Assembly (NCBI RefSeq): GCF_900091955.1
Contig: NZ_FMDF01000218.1
Coordinates: forward strand, 121,647-185,646
Reading direction: 5' to 3'
Origin: Streptomyces sp. Ncost-T10-10d
GTDB lineage: Bacteria > Actinomycetota > Actinomycetes > Streptomycetales > Streptomycetaceae
Length of the DNA: 64,000 nucleotides
Part shown: positions 40,041 to 49,134 of the stretch, in pieces
How the letters are laid out: each line of letters begins with the position of its first letter
Position numbering within the stretch: the stretch's first letter is position 1
Notes under the pieces: generated by a model
The model's input: only the letters and a program-made list of their open reading frames with translations
Databases searched by the model: none
Told to the model about the DNA's origin: nothing
Translations under genes and position numbers: made by a program

Positions 40041-41372
40041 GTGACCCAGACAACCGAAAGCGCCGCCCGGGCCGACGACCGGCAGGCCACCCCCGCAGCC
40101 CCCCCCGGGCGCTCCCGCCGGCGCGTTCACCGCGCCTGGATCGTCGCCGTCGTCACCTTCGTGACGATCATCGGCGGCGCCGCCTTCAACTCCCTGCCCG
40201 GCCTCCTCATCGACCCGCTCCACACGGAATTCGGCTGGTCGCGCGGTGAGATCGGGCTCGCCGTCTCCATCGACATGGCGCTGTACGGGCTCACCGCACC
40301 GTTCGCCGCCGCGCTGATGGACCGCTTCGGCATCCGACGGGTCGTCGTCGTGGCCCTTTCCGCGGTGGCGGCCGGGGCGCTGGCCAGCGTCTGGATGACG
40401 GCCTCCTGGCAGCTGATGATCTATTGGGGGCTGCTCGTCGGCCTCGGCACCGGCTCGATGGCGTTGGCCTTCTCGGCGACGGTCACCAACCGCTGGTTCG
40501 TCGCCCGGCGCGGCCTGGTCACCGGCATCCTCACCGCGGCGGGCGCCTCCGGCCAGCTGGTCTTCCTGCCGCTGTGCGCCTGGATCGTCGAGGAGCACGG
40601 CTGGCGCCCGGCCTCGGTGACCGTGGCCCTCGCCGCCCTGGTCGTCGTTCCGTTCGTCTGGCTCCTGATGCGCGACCACCCCTCGGATGTGGGCCTCGCC
40701 CCCTACGGCGGCACCTACGTGGAGAAGCCCGCACCCGCACGCGGGGCGGCGAGGCGCACCGTACGCGTCCTGTTCGACGCCGCCCGCACCGGGCCGTTCT
40801 GGCTGCTGGCCGGTACGTTCGCGATCTGCGGGGCCTCGACCAACGGTCTGATCCGTACGCACTTCGTGCCGTCGGCCCACGACCACGGCATGCCCATCAC
40901 CGCCGCGGCCTCGCTGCTCGCCGTCATCGGGGTCTTCGACATCATCGGCACGGTCTTCTCCGGCTGGCTCACCGACCGCTTCGACGCCCGTCGGCTCCTC
41001 GCCGTCTACTACGCGCTGCGCGGCGTCTCGTTGCTCTTCCTGCCGATGCTGATGGCGCCGACGGTGCATCCGCCGATGGTGTTCTTCATCGTCTTCTACG
41101 GTCTGGACTGGGTCGCCACCGTCCCGCCGACGCTGGCCCTGTGCCGCGAGCAGTACGGCGAGGACAGCGCCATCGTCTTCGGCTGGGTCCTCGCCTCTCA
41201 CCAGGTGGGCGCGGCACTGGTGGCGTTCCTGGGCGGTGTGGCGCGCGATGCGTTCGGCTCGTACGACATGGTCTGGTACGCGTCGGGGGCGCTGTGCGCG
41301 ATGGCGGCCCTGATGGCGCTGGTGATCCGGCGGGTCCGGGAGCCGTCGGGCGCCGCCGCGGTACTTGGCTGA
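40041..41372 (+). CDS. MFS transporter (oxalate/formate antiporter-like)
   Basis: A 443-residue major facilitator with 12 predicted helices. The PLHTEFGWSRGEIGLAVSIDM segment in the first loop, MDRFGIRRVVV between helices 2 and 3, and NRWFVARRGLVTGILTAAGASGQL resemble the monocarboxylate/oxalate-formate transporter branch. GTG 40041 starts it. No substrate can be deduced. Flanking genes are divergent or convergent, so it is monocistronic. Confidence 0.9.
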   Translation: MTQTTESAARADDRQATPAAPPGRSRRRVHRAWIVAVVTFVTIIGGAAFNSLPGLLIDPLHTEFGWSRGEIGLAVSIDMALYGLTAPFAAALMDRFGIRRVVVVALSAVAAGALASVWMTASWQLMIYWGLLVGLGTGSMALAFSATVTNRWFVARRGLVTGILTAAGASGQLVFLPLCAWIVEEHGWRPASVTVALAALVVVPFVWLLMRDHPSDVGLAPYGGTYVEKPAPARGAARRTVRVLFDAARTGPFWLLAGTFAICGASTNGLIRTHFVPSAHDHGMPITAAASLLAVIGVFDIIGTVFSGWLTDRFDARRLLAVYYALRGVSLLFLPMLMAPTVHPPMVFFIVFYGLDWVATVPPTLALCREQYGEDSAIVFGWVLASHQVGAALVAFLGGVARDAFGSYDMVWYASGALCAMAALMALVIRRVREPSGAAAVLG

Positions 41373-41503
41373 GGGTGCCGGGCACGAACGGACGCCGACG
41401 GGCGCCCGGTGCCGGCCGGTCTCGGGCGGAGAGGTTCTCGGCGACCGTCAGGAGGACATCGAGGGTCACCGGCCCCTGCGGTGGCAGCACGCGGCGACGA
41501 CGC

Positions 41504-42427
41504 TCACTGTGTCCCGATGTCGTACGTGGTGCCCTCGGCGACGGCGTGGAGTTTGTCCGGGTTGGCCACGTTGTGGATGGCGGTGATGCGGCCGTCGGCG
41601 TCGAAGTCGAAGGTGAGGGTGGCGATCACGCGTCCCGGCGCGCTGAACACCATGCCCGGGCCACCGTTGATCTCGACGAGTTCGGCGTTCATGTCGGCGG
41701 GCTCGATGCCCTGGTAGGTGACCGTGCCGATGGCTGCGAACCAGGCGGCCACTGTTTGTGCTCCCACGACCGGGCGCAGGGCCTGGCGGACCTTGCCGCC
41801 GCCGTCGGTCCACAGGGTGACGTCCGGGGACAGCAGTTCCATCAGGGTGTTGATGTCCCCGCCGGTCGCGGCCGCGAAGAACCGCTCGGTGGCCTCGCGC
41901 TGCCTTGAGCGGTCGGTGGTGAAGCGTGGCCGCCGGGCCCGCACGTGCTCGCGGGCTCGGTGCGCGGCCTGCCGCACCGCGGCTTCGGATCGCTCCACCG
42001 CCTGAGCGATCTCGGCGTGGCTGAAGTCGAAGACCTCCTTCAGCACGAACACCGCGCGCTCCAGCGGGCTGAGCGTCTCCAGCACCACCATCATGGCCAT
42101 CGACACGGACTCGGCGTCCGTTACGGCCTCGGAGGCATCTCCACCGGTGAGGATGGGTTCCGGAAGCCACGGCCCCACATAGGTCTCCCGCTTGTGCCGG
42201 GTGGAGCGCAGCCGTCCCAGCGCCAGGTTCGACACGATCCGCGTCAGGTACGCCTTGGGGTCGGCCACCTGTGAGCGGTCCGCGGCCGACCACTTGATCC
42301 AGGCGTCCTGGACCGCGTCCTCGGCATCGGCTGCGCTGCCGAGGACGCGGTAGGCCACGGAGAACAGCAGCCGCCGGTGCTCGTGGAAGACCTGCTGGCC
42401 GGGGTGGTGGGCGGACAGGTCGTTCAC
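41504..42427 (-). CDS. ECF41-type sigma factor with SnoaL-like C-terminal domain
   Basis: A 307-residue sigma factor. Region 2 (HRRLLFSVAYRVLGSAADAEDAVQDAWIKW) and region 4 (LSPLERAVFVLKEVFDFSHAEIAQAVERSEAAVRQAAHRAREHV) are followed by a ~110-residue SnoaL-like domain. The two published ECF41 signature motifs are present: WLPEP at 87-91 and NPDKL at 289-293. In ECF41 the C-terminal domain replaces an anti-sigma factor and tunes activity. The start ATG overlaps the stop of the FAD oxidoreductase gene, a typical COE-type partner for this sigma group. Confidence 0.95.
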   Translation of the reverse strand: MNDLSAHHPGQQVFHEHRRLLFSVAYRVLGSAADAEDAVQDAWIKWSAADRSQVADPKAYLTRIVSNLALGRLRSTRHKRETYVGPWLPEPILTGGDASEAVTDAESVSMAMMVVLETLSPLERAVFVLKEVFDFSHAEIAQAVERSEAAVRQAAHRAREHVRARRPRFTTDRSRQREATERFFAAATGGDINTLMELLSPDVTLWTDGGGKVRQALRPVVGAQTVAAWFAAIGTVTYQGIEPADMNAELVEINGGPGMVFSAPGRVIATLTFDFDADGRITAIHNVANPDKLHAVAEGTTYDIGTQ

Positions 42428-43629
42428 CGGGCCTCCCGGACCCGGGTGGAGCGGCCGCCGCGGGGCCAGAACGCGCCCGAGGCGGGCATCTTCTTCATAC
42501 GGCCGTAGGTCGGCCAGGGCGAGGCGGTCACCGTCTCCTTATACCTGGCCGCCATGCGGCCAGTCAGATGAATTGATCGCGGGCTGTCATCGGGGCGGGT
42601 GAACTGCACGACCGCGTCGTGCCGCCCCAGGCTGACCGGCGTGTGGTAGTAGCCGAAGCGGAATGGCTTGGGCTGCTTGCCCTTGAGTACACGGTCGATC
42701 GACAGCGCGGCGTGCACACCGGTCGGCATTCCGCCCTGGCAGGTGCCGTGCATGACGCCGTAGCCCTGGCGGATCGCGGCCGCGTCGCCGATGGCGTACA
42801 CCTCCGGGTGGGACACCGACCGCAGCGCGGCGTCGGTGACGATGCGTCCGCGCTCGTCGACGGCCAGCCCGGCAGCGGCCGCCAGCGGCGACACTCGCGT
42901 ACCGCTCGTCCACAACACCACGTCGGCGGCGATGCTCTCCCCGCCCGCCAACTCGATCCCGTCGGGCAGCACCTTGGCCACCTCGTCCCCGGCACGTACC
43001 TCGACACACAGCCGGTCGAGCGCGGCGTGCAGATACGCCTTGGCCTTCGGGTTCATGGCCGCACCGGGTTCCTGCCGGCCCAGCAGCACGACGTTCAGCG
43101 CCGGATGCCGCTCGGCGATCTCCGCGGCCGACTCGACGCCGGTCAGCCCGCTGCCGCCGACCACCACCGTGCCACTGCCGAGCCGCCCCAACCGGTCGGC
43201 CAGCAACTCGGCGTCCTGGGCGCTGCTCAGGGTGTACGCGTGGTCCTCGACACCCGGCACCGCCGACGTGTCGGCGACCCCGCCCAGCCCGTACACCAGC
43301 GTGTCGTAGCGCAGGACCCGGTCGTCGTCGATCCGCACCGTCTTCGCGTCCGCGTCCACAGCCGTCACCCAGCCGCGCACGAACTGTGCCCCCGTACCCT
43401 CCAGCATCTCCGGGATGCTCAGCTCGGCGAGCTGCTGCCCGGTCGCCGTCATGTGCAGTCGCAGCCGCTCGGTGAACCGCTCCTGCGCATTCACCACGAC
43501 GACCTGCACGCCCTCGCGCCCCTTGACCCGGGCCGCGAGCTGGATGGCCGCGGCCATCCCCGCGTAACCCGCCCCCAGAATCACTACGCGGTGGGTGGTC
43601 GTCATGCCGGCCTCATGCTGTGCGCTCAT
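42424..43629 (-). CDS. NAD(P)/FAD-dependent oxidoreductase (NDH-2-like)
   Basis: A 401-residue flavoprotein. The FAD Rossmann motif is VVILGAGYAGMAAAIQLAAR, the NAD motif VVVGGSGLTGVESAAEIAE, and the second FAD contact PEVYAIGDAAAIRQG. The fold matches NDH-2/ferredoxin reductase-like enzymes. ATG 43629 follows AGAGGACGG. It is translationally coupled to the ECF41 sigma factor; conserved ECF41-oxidoreductase pairing suggests that this gene is the sigma factor's main target. Confidence 0.92.
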   Translation of the reverse strand: MSAQHEAGMTTTHRVVILGAGYAGMAAAIQLAARVKGREGVQVVVVNAQERFTERLRLHMTATGQQLAELSIPEMLEGTGAQFVRGWVTAVDADAKTVRIDDDRVLRYDTLVYGLGGVADTSAVPGVEDHAYTLSSAQDAELLADRLGRLGSGTVVVGGSGLTGVESAAEIAERHPALNVVLLGRQEPGAAMNPKAKAYLHAALDRLCVEVRAGDEVAKVLPDGIELAGGESIAADVVLWTSGTRVSPLAAAAGLAVDERGRIVTDAALRSVSHPEVYAIGDAAAIRQGYGVMHGTCQGGMPTGVHAALSIDRVLKGKQPKPFRFGYYHTPVSLGRHDAVVQFTRPDDSPRSIHLTGRMAARYKETVTASPWPTYGRMKKMPASGAFWPRGGRSTRVREAR

Positions 43630-43928
43630 TGTTCCGTCCTCTTCCACTCGCTGCTGACGACCACCAGATGGAAGATGCCGCCCCGTCTGTGACATGAGGT
43701 GGATGTGATGCGCGACATAGTCGAGGTCGGCAGGCCGCCGGAGGCTGCCGAAGGGGTCCGGGAAGCCGCACCCCCCGGAGGACGTATCAGCCCGCCGCGC
43801 CGCTTCCGGCGGCGCTGAAGCTGCGGGATCTGCTGCAAGGCGCCGTCGGCTGAACCGCCGTCCGCCGGGCACGATCGGGCCCGTGGTGCGTGTTCACCCG
43901 CCGGTCCGGGCCGGGTCGCGGTGAACGC

Positions 43929-44558
43929 TCACCCGCCGAGTGGCCCGAACCGCCCGAACGCCCCCCGGTGGAACAGCAGCGGACCGTCCCCGTTCGCCGC
44001 CCCCAGTGCCTCCACCCGGCCCACCACGATCAGATGGTCGCCCCCGGTGTGGACGGCCTGGATGCGGCAGTCGACCCAGGCCGGTACGGAGTCCAGCAGT
44101 GGCGACCCGGTCGCGGGAGCCGCCTCGTACGCCACCCCCGCGAACTTGTCGGCCCCGCTCACCGCGAAGCTCCGGCACAGTGCGCCCTGGTCCGCGCCCA
44201 GGATGTTGACGCAGAAGGCCCCGGCGCGGGCGATGCGAGGCCAGGTCGTCGACGTACGGGCGACCATGAAGGTGACCAGCGGTGGGTCGAGGGAGAGCGA
44301 CGCGAACGACTGGCAGGCGAAGCCCGCCGGCCCTCCCGCGTCGTCCGGATCGTGCGCGGTGACAATGGTGACCCCGCTCGCGAAGTGCCCCAGTACGCGC
44401 CGGAATTCGGCCGGGTCGACCGGCAGCCGCTCACCCTCGGCGACGGCCCGAAGATCCGGGCGCGGCAGCGGGTCGACCGGCGCCGTCCCTGCGGTGGTGG
44501 CGGCGCCGACGGACCTGAGGTACCGGACGGCGGTGGCGGCCATGCCTGCGTGTCCCAT
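43929..44558 (-). CDS. Flavin reductase family protein (HsaB-like)
   Basis: A 209-residue flavin reductase, the NAD(P)H:FMN/FAD component of two-component monooxygenases. The fold is visible in FRRVLGHFASGVTIVTAHDPDDAGGPAGFACQSFASLSLDPPLVTFMVARTSTTWP, FCVNILGADQGALCRSFA and AVHTGGDHLIVVGRVEAL. ATG 44558 has GGAAGG upstream; the frame starts at 44570. A perfect CTGACGnnnCGTCAG operator lies 17 bp upstream, tying it to the CoA-catabolic genes. The matching oxygenase is not in the window. Confidence 0.92.
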   Translation of the reverse strand: MGHAGMAATAVRYLRSVGAATTAGTAPVDPLPRPDLRAVAEGERLPVDPAEFRRVLGHFASGVTIVTAHDPDDAGGPAGFACQSFASLSLDPPLVTFMVARTSTTWPRIARAGAFCVNILGADQGALCRSFAVSGADKFAGVAYEAAPATGSPLLDSVPAWVDCRIQAVHTGGDHLIVVGRVEALGAANGDGPLLFHRGAFGRFGPLGG

Positions 44559-44575
44559 CACGCCTTCCATTGAAA

Positions 44576-44590
44576 CTGACGGAACGTCAG
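44576..44590. promoter_or_regulatory. Operator D of the CTGACGnnnCGTCAG regulon
   Basis: CTGACGGAACGTCAG, a perfect palindrome, 17 bp before the flavin reductase start. Confidence 0.85.
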
Positions 44591-44706
44591 ATAGGAAGGG
44601 TGAGGGAAGAGGGTTCCGTGCGTCAGAGGCCGCGAGTCCCGCCGCTGAGCCGGACTGAGGCGCACCCCGAACTCGCCCGGGCCGAGGCCGGGGCGAGTCT
44701 TCAGGG

Positions 44707-44916
44707 TCAGCTTCCGGCGGCGTACGTCACGAAGTGTGCCCATGCGTCGAGGGTCACGGCGAACCGGGGGCCCTGCGCGTTCTTCGAGTCGCGGACGTGG
44801 ACGGTGCTGGGGGTGGTGGCGACCTCGACGCAGTCGTTGCCGTCGCTGCTGTCGCTGTAGCTGCTCTTGAACCACGCCAGCTCGGAGCCGTTCTCAGCGG
44901 AGGTCTTGCCGATCAT
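44707..44916 (-). CDS. DUF397-domain small protein
   Basis: A 69-residue protein with the family signature LAWFKSSYSDSSDGNDCVEVATTPSTVHVRDSKN. DUF397 proteins in Streptomyces are partners of XRE/DUF5753 regulators (WhiJ system, Scr1-type toxin-antitoxin-like pairs). It follows the XRE gene with a 4-bp overlap (ATGA), so it is the second gene of that operon. It is expected to antagonise the regulator. Confidence 0.93.
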   Translation of the reverse strand: MIGKTSAENGSELAWFKSSYSDSSDGNDCVEVATTPSTVHVRDSKNAQGPRFAVTLDAWAHFVTYAAGS

Positions 44917-45800
44917 GTCTCTCCCAGCGCTTGCTCGATGAAGGTCAGCGACTCCCGTGGTGTGAGAGCCTCGGCCCGGATGATGCCATACCGCAGCTCA
45001 AGGACCCGGAGCTGTCGCGGATCAGAGACGGGGCGCCCGCCGTGCACGCCATCGGTACGCCCCACCCCAGAGCCATCGTCGAACTTCAGCACCTGGATCT
45101 TCCCGCCTGTTCCGGGGTGGTCCCAGCGGTCGGTCGGCATCACCTGAATCTCGACGTTCCGCATCTGCCCCACCTCCAACAGGTGTTCAAGCTGCTGGCG
45201 TCGCACCATTGTCCCTCCGATCGGGCGGCGCAGCGTCACTTCTTCCAGGACAAAACTGAGATCCGGTGCCGGTGATCGGTCGAAGATGGAACGCCGGGCC
45301 GTGCGTGCGGCCACCATGCGTTCCAACTCGTCCTGGGAGTACGCAGGTCGGCGCGTCCCGAGCAGCGCCCTGGCGTGCTCCTCCGTTTGCAGGAGACCGT
45401 GCAGGTTGTGGTCGCCGTACGACAGTAGCTCGACCGCCCGCGCCTCCATCCGCGCCAGATCCCGAATCTTCTTCGGGTACCGGACCTCCGCCACGTCCTT
45501 CTTCATCGCGGCGATCAGCCCACCCGCCCCCAGCACCTCGTCCGCCCTGTCCAGATACTCCTGGCGCGGAATCCGTTTCCCGGCCTCGACCTTGTAGACC
45601 TGGTCCTCCCCGTACCCGATCGCCACGCCGAACTCGGCCGCCCGCATACCGGCCGCCTCACGTCGCAGCTTCAGCTGCCGCCCCACCGTGGCGACGACCG
45701 CCGCACCCGACTCGTCGTCCGGGTCGACGTCCCAACCGGGCTCGTCCGCCTCGCCCCCGGGTCGTTCCGTACTGTTCGCATCCACCTGCATCCGCGCCAC
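44913..45800 (-). CDS. WhiJ-like XRE regulator with DUF5753
   Basis: A 295-residue regulator. After ~35 acidic residues the HTH is GRQLKLRREAAGMRAAEFGVAIGYGEDQVYKVEAGKR. The DUF5753 region includes YGDHNLHGLLQTEEHARALLGTRRP and EIQVMPTDRWDHPGTGGKIQVL. It is coupled to the DUF397 gene and diverges from an RsbW-like ATPase gene, forming the three-gene module repeated many times in Streptomyces genomes and linked to development and antibiotic control. Confidence 0.93.
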   Translation of the reverse strand: MARMQVDANSTERPGGEADEPGWDVDPDDESGAAVVATVGRQLKLRREAAGMRAAEFGVAIGYGEDQVYKVEAGKRIPRQEYLDRADEVLGAGGLIAAMKKDVAEVRYPKKIRDLARMEARAVELLSYGDHNLHGLLQTEEHARALLGTRRPAYSQDELERMVAARTARRSIFDRSPAPDLSFVLEEVTLRRPIGGTMVRRQQLEHLLEVGQMRNVEIQVMPTDRWDHPGTGGKIQVLKFDDGSGVGRTDGVHGGRPVSDPRQLRVLELRYGIIRAEALTPRESLTFIEQALGET

Positions 45801-45946
45801 CTCCGACGTGCCGTCACACCTCGACGCCCTCTACCCGCACGCCCCCTCCGGACAGCCCGGACAGCTCCGGACAACCACCGGACAGTCACCGTACGCATCC
45901 AGTCGATCACTGGTCAGCGTATGCGTGCCCGGCCACGCTGAGTGAC

Positions 45947-46387
45947 GTGAAACAAGAAATCACCCTCGCTCAACCCCCCACCCCCGGCCGCACGTTCACC
46001 GTGTTGCTCTCGCCCACCCGCCGGGGAGCCAGGCTGGCCCGGCTGCTCACCGCCGCGCATCTGGGCGAGTGGGGGATCCCGTCGGAGTCGGCCGTGCAGA
46101 TCGTCGCGGAACTGGCCGCCAATGCCGTGGTGCACGGCCGCGTACCGGGCAGGGACTTCCGGCTCGACCTCACGATCCACGAAGGAGGCGCGCTCCTGCG
46201 GATCGAGGTGAGCGACGCCCGTGGCGAATGCCTTCCGCCCGGTCCGGGCGGCACGGCCGTCCCGGACGGTGACTGCGAGTCCGGACGCGGCCTGTTGATC
46301 GTCGAGGCGCTCGCGGACCGTTGGGGCGTCAGCCCCGGTCCCGTCCCCCGCAAGACCGTCTGGGCCGAGCTCGACCTCGTACCGTGA
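45947..46387 (+). CDS. RsbW-like ATP-binding protein of the WhiJ-type module
   Basis: A 146-residue stand-alone GHKL ATPase (GTG 45947). N-box IVAELAANAVVHGR, G1 LLRIEVSDARGECLPP and G2 ESGRGLLIVEALADRWGVSPG. It is divergent from the XRE/DUF397 pair with 146 bp between. Two degraded copies of its 3' end occur at 51.6 kb and 52.9 kb (see those entries), showing that the locus has duplicated. Confidence 0.9.
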   Translation: MKQEITLAQPPTPGRTFTVLLSPTRRGARLARLLTAAHLGEWGIPSESAVQIVAELAANAVVHGRVPGRDFRLDLTIHEGGALLRIEVSDARGECLPPGPGGTAVPDGDCESGRGLLIVEALADRWGVSPGPVPRKTVWAELDLVP

Positions 46388-46726
46388 CCGCCGCCGCCGG
46401 GTCGCGGATGTTCACCATCCGGCGGGCTCCGGGGGCGCCGCTCGGTCGGAGCACGAGGCCGCCCGGCCGTCGTACGACACGCCCTGACCAGCGAACTTCC
46501 GCCCGAAGGGCTGCGTCGGCAGGCCGGTTGAACAGGAAGGAGGAATCGCGGTGAGGTGGCTTGAGTGCGGCGCCGCGTCCGGTTGCCCCGGGTCGCACGT
46601 GCTGGGGCAACTGCTCTGCACGGGCAACGGTGTCTGGCCAGTGCTGTTTCGCGCCGCGTCAGGGCAGGCGGGACCATCTCGCGGGCTCGGCAGTGGAGCG
46701 GACCGCGGGATGGTGGTCGAGGCAGG
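46388..46726. other. Intergenic region with no supported gene
   Basis: About 340 bp. The first ~55 bases after the ATPase stop are repeated at 52908-52965. A strong ribosome-binding-like GGAGG precedes GTG 46551, but the frame it opens runs antisense through the anti-sigma gene and is not credible. Confidence 0.5.
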
Positions 46727-47419
46727 TCAGAGTGGTCGGGTCGTGGCGACCATGCGTCCCGCCTGGTCCATCACGGAGATGGACCGGATGTCGGGAAGGT
46801 GCAGGGCACTCGCCCCCGTCACGGCGGCGCTGCCGTTGGGAGTGATCGCCCAGGTGGCCGCCTGCTCCTTGCGGCCGTCCACCGAGGAGACCTGGAGGAT
46901 GAAGGGTCCTGATCCTCCTGCGGGCAGGTCGGCCAGAGTGACGCTCACCGCAGTGCCCCAGGGCTTGGCCGTGAGCGTGGCACGGCCGGACACGGAGTAC
47001 CCGGCGGCCGAGGTGAAGGCCGTGGACGGGCCGGTCGACTGCCGGAACGGCAGCATCGACCCCAGTCCGAGCCCGGCAACCACAATCAGGGCCGCAGCCA
47101 ATGCCAGCCACTGCCGACGAGCCCGGCGCCTGCGTGCGACATCGGCCGCGCGGACCTGCTCCAGCAGGCGGTCGAGCCCGGTCGGCGAAGCCGGGGGCGC
47201 CGCATCGGTGTCGGTCTCACGCGTGGCCCGGGGGCGGGGCGCGGACATACCCGGGGCGCGGCGGAGCAGTCCAGCCAGCGGGGCCGAGCGCGCGAGCTCG
47301 TCACGGCATTCCTGGCACGTGGGCAGGTGGGACTCCAGAACGCGGCGGTCGGTCTCGCTGAGACCGCCCAGCACATACGCGCCGATCAGCATGCGCACGT
47401 CATCATGGTCGGTGCTCAC
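46727..47419 (-). CDS. RskA-like transmembrane anti-sigma factor
   Basis: A 230-residue anti-sigma factor. The cytoplasmic zinc motif is LESHLPTCQECRDELAR (H-x3-C-x2-C), followed by a linker, one transmembrane helix (WLALAAALIVVAGLGLGSMLP) and a beta-rich extracytoplasmic RskA-type domain (AVSVTLADLPAGGSGPFILQVSSVDG). Its ATG overlaps the sigma factor stop (ATGA). It would release its sigma factor upon an envelope signal, possibly by regulated proteolysis. Confidence 0.94.
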   Translation of the reverse strand: MSTDHDDVRMLIGAYVLGGLSETDRRVLESHLPTCQECRDELARSAPLAGLLRRAPGMSAPRPRATRETDTDAAPPASPTGLDRLLEQVRAADVARRRRARRQWLALAAALIVVAGLGLGSMLPFRQSTGPSTAFTSAAGYSVSGRATLTAKPWGTAVSVTLADLPAGGSGPFILQVSSVDGRKEQAATWAITPNGSAAVTGASALHLPDIRSISVMDQAGRMVATTRPL

Positions 47420-47925
47420 CGTAGAACTCCCATTTCTTCAAAGGCTGCGCGCAGGTTGCGTACCGCGTAGTAGGCGCGGGACTTGACCGTTCCCTCCGGG
47501 ATCGTGAGCCGTGACGCGGACTCGGCGGTGGTCAACCCCTCGAAGTACAGCGCCTGGATCACGTCACGATGCTCGCTGGACAGGCGTTCCAGCGCTGCGG
47601 CGATCACGTGCCCCTCCAGCGCCGCCTCCACATCATCGGCAGAAGGTACAGCCGCGAGTGCCTCGTCGTCGTAGAGCGGTTCCGGACGCCGCTGCTCAGC
47701 GCGCCAGCTGTCGGTGAGCACGTTGCGGGCGATCGTGAAGAGATAGGAGCGGATGGTGGCGTGGCGTGGCTCGATCCTGGTGATGCTGCGCCACGCCCGC
47801 AGCAGCGTCTCCTGCACGACGTCCTCCGCCTGCTCAGGACTGCGCACGTACCTGCGCACGAAGGAGAGAAGCACATCGTGGTGCTCGGTGTACAACGCAG
47901 TCATCAACTGTTCGTCCGGCGTCAC
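47416..47925 (-). CDS. ECF sigma factor
   Basis: A 169-residue sigma factor with region 2 LYTEHHDVLLSFVRRYVRSPEQAEDVVQETLLRAWR and region 4 LSSEHRDVIQALYFEGLTTAESASRLTIPEGTVKSRAYYAVRNLRAAF. GTG 47925 follows GAGGACATC; the frame runs further upstream without need. It is coupled to the RskA-like anti-sigma. The next genes, read in the opposite direction, encode two secreted proteins that are attractive targets. Confidence 0.94.
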   Translation of the reverse strand: MTPDEQLMTALYTEHHDVLLSFVRRYVRSPEQAEDVVQETLLRAWRSITRIEPRHATIRSYLFTIARNVLTDSWRAEQRRPEPLYDDEALAAVPSADDVEAALEGHVIAAALERLSSEHRDVIQALYFEGLTTAESASRLTIPEGTVKSRAYYAVRNLRAAFEEMGVLR

Positions 47926-48438
47926 GCTCGATGTCCTCGTCTCGCAGGCTGGGGTCGCTCGGAGCATCGCCGGGCCCGAACTGCAGGCGGCGGACAGTCC
48001 GCGCCCTGGGGAGGCGCGGAACCGGATCCGATCCATCCGACTCACTTCCAGACATGACCGCATCGGCTGCGCCGTCTTCGAGGACGGCTGCGACATGCGG
48101 TTCTTGTGTCCTGAGGCACTGATCGTGTGCCCTTGCCGCTGCGTATACGACGAGCCGGGGGTTCGAGTTCACCCACAGGCAGCGGATGAACTCGGGTACT
48201 CGCCGTCCGTCGGAACGAAGGCCTGCCGACGCTCTTTGTAGCAGGGGTGTGCACGGGAGCGCGGACACGGGTCGGGAGTCGAGCCCACGGGCGCGCCGGA
48301 CGGCATCCTCGTCCCCGCAGCCTTGACGGACGCCGGACGATCCGACCTTGTGCGACTTGGCCGACCTGAGGGCTGAACCGAGTGCCGCAGGTGGTCGTAC
48401 ACATGGCCGCAAGCCTCCCAACACTCAGGAGACACGTC
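47926..48438. other. Divergent intergenic region
   Basis: About 510 bp between the sigma operon and the secreted Ca-binding-like protein. No credible gene. An ECF-like promoter pattern is seen on the + strand: GAACC at 48375-48379, 16 bp, CGTA at 48396-48399, about 40 bp before the gene start. Confidence 0.4.
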
Positions 48439-49134
48439 ATGAGGAAGAAGAAGCTCGGCTGGGCCCTCGGCGCGAGTACGGCCATGATCCTCGGCCTGGG
48501 CGTCGCGGCCTCCGGGCTGTCCAGCGCGAACGCCTCGAGCCTGGACAGGTCCGCCTCCACCGCAAGGCACCCGGTCAAGGTGGAGGTCCTCTCACCCAAG
48601 CGCGGGGACAACGCGGGCGTGGAGGGCAAGGGCTGGATCGTGGACCTGAAGCTCTCCTTCCGGGGCAAGAGCCTGGCTGGGACCGGCTACAACGGGCTCC
48701 AGCTCACCGGCCCGGCCGCGCACAACAACATCGCCCCCTTCCCCGGCACCTTCTCCACCGGCCAGGACGACAAGATCCCTGGACTGGTCGTGCTGGACTC
48801 CACCACCAACAGCACCCTCCCCGGCTTCTCCGGGCCCGGCACCAACCTGGCCAACCTGTTCAACCTCTCCGGCGTCACCGACCGCACCCCGCACAAGACC
48901 GAACTGTGGGACACCTGGATCGTCGGCGCCCCCATCGTGGGGCAGAACGTCGACACCACCCTGACCGTGGCCGTCGTCGACGACCTCAACCACGACGGCG
49001 TCTACAACGACGCACCCGGCGTCGTGAAGGACCTCGACGGCGATGGGAAGATCGGCGCCAAGGACCTGGACCTGATGGGCGTCGCCTCCAACGTCGTCAC
49101 CGTTCCCTTCCACATCAACGCCGACCCCGCCTGA
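48439..49134 (+). CDS. Secreted protein with calcium-loop motifs
   Basis: A 231-residue exported protein (ATG 48439, AGGAGA upstream). A Sec signal (KKKLGWALGASTAMILGLGVAASGLSSANA) precedes a mature domain with a beta-rich core (VKVEVLSPKRGDNAGVEGKGWIVDLKLSF). Near the C-terminus two loops resemble EF-hand/dockerin calcium sites: DDLNHDGVYNDAPG and DLDGDGKIGAKDLD. No enzyme motif is seen. It lies between the ECF sigma operon (divergent) and the haloperoxidase gene (same strand). Confidence 0.87.
   Translation: MRKKKLGWALGASTAMILGLGVAASGLSSANASSLDRSASTARHPVKVEVLSPKRGDNAGVEGKGWIVDLKLSFRGKSLAGTGYNGLQLTGPAAHNNIAPFPGTFSTGQDDKIPGLVVLDSTTNSTLPGFSGPGTNLANLFNLSGVTDRTPHKTELWDTWIVGAPIVGQNVDTTLTVAVVDDLNHDGVYNDAPGVVKDLDGDGKIGAKDLDLMGVASNVVTVPFHINADPA

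Noticed and set aside
46551..47486. Plus-strand frame with a strong GGAGG before GTG 46551
   Set aside because: Most of it is antisense to the anti-sigma gene and shows no domain. The ribosome-binding-like motif alone is not enough.
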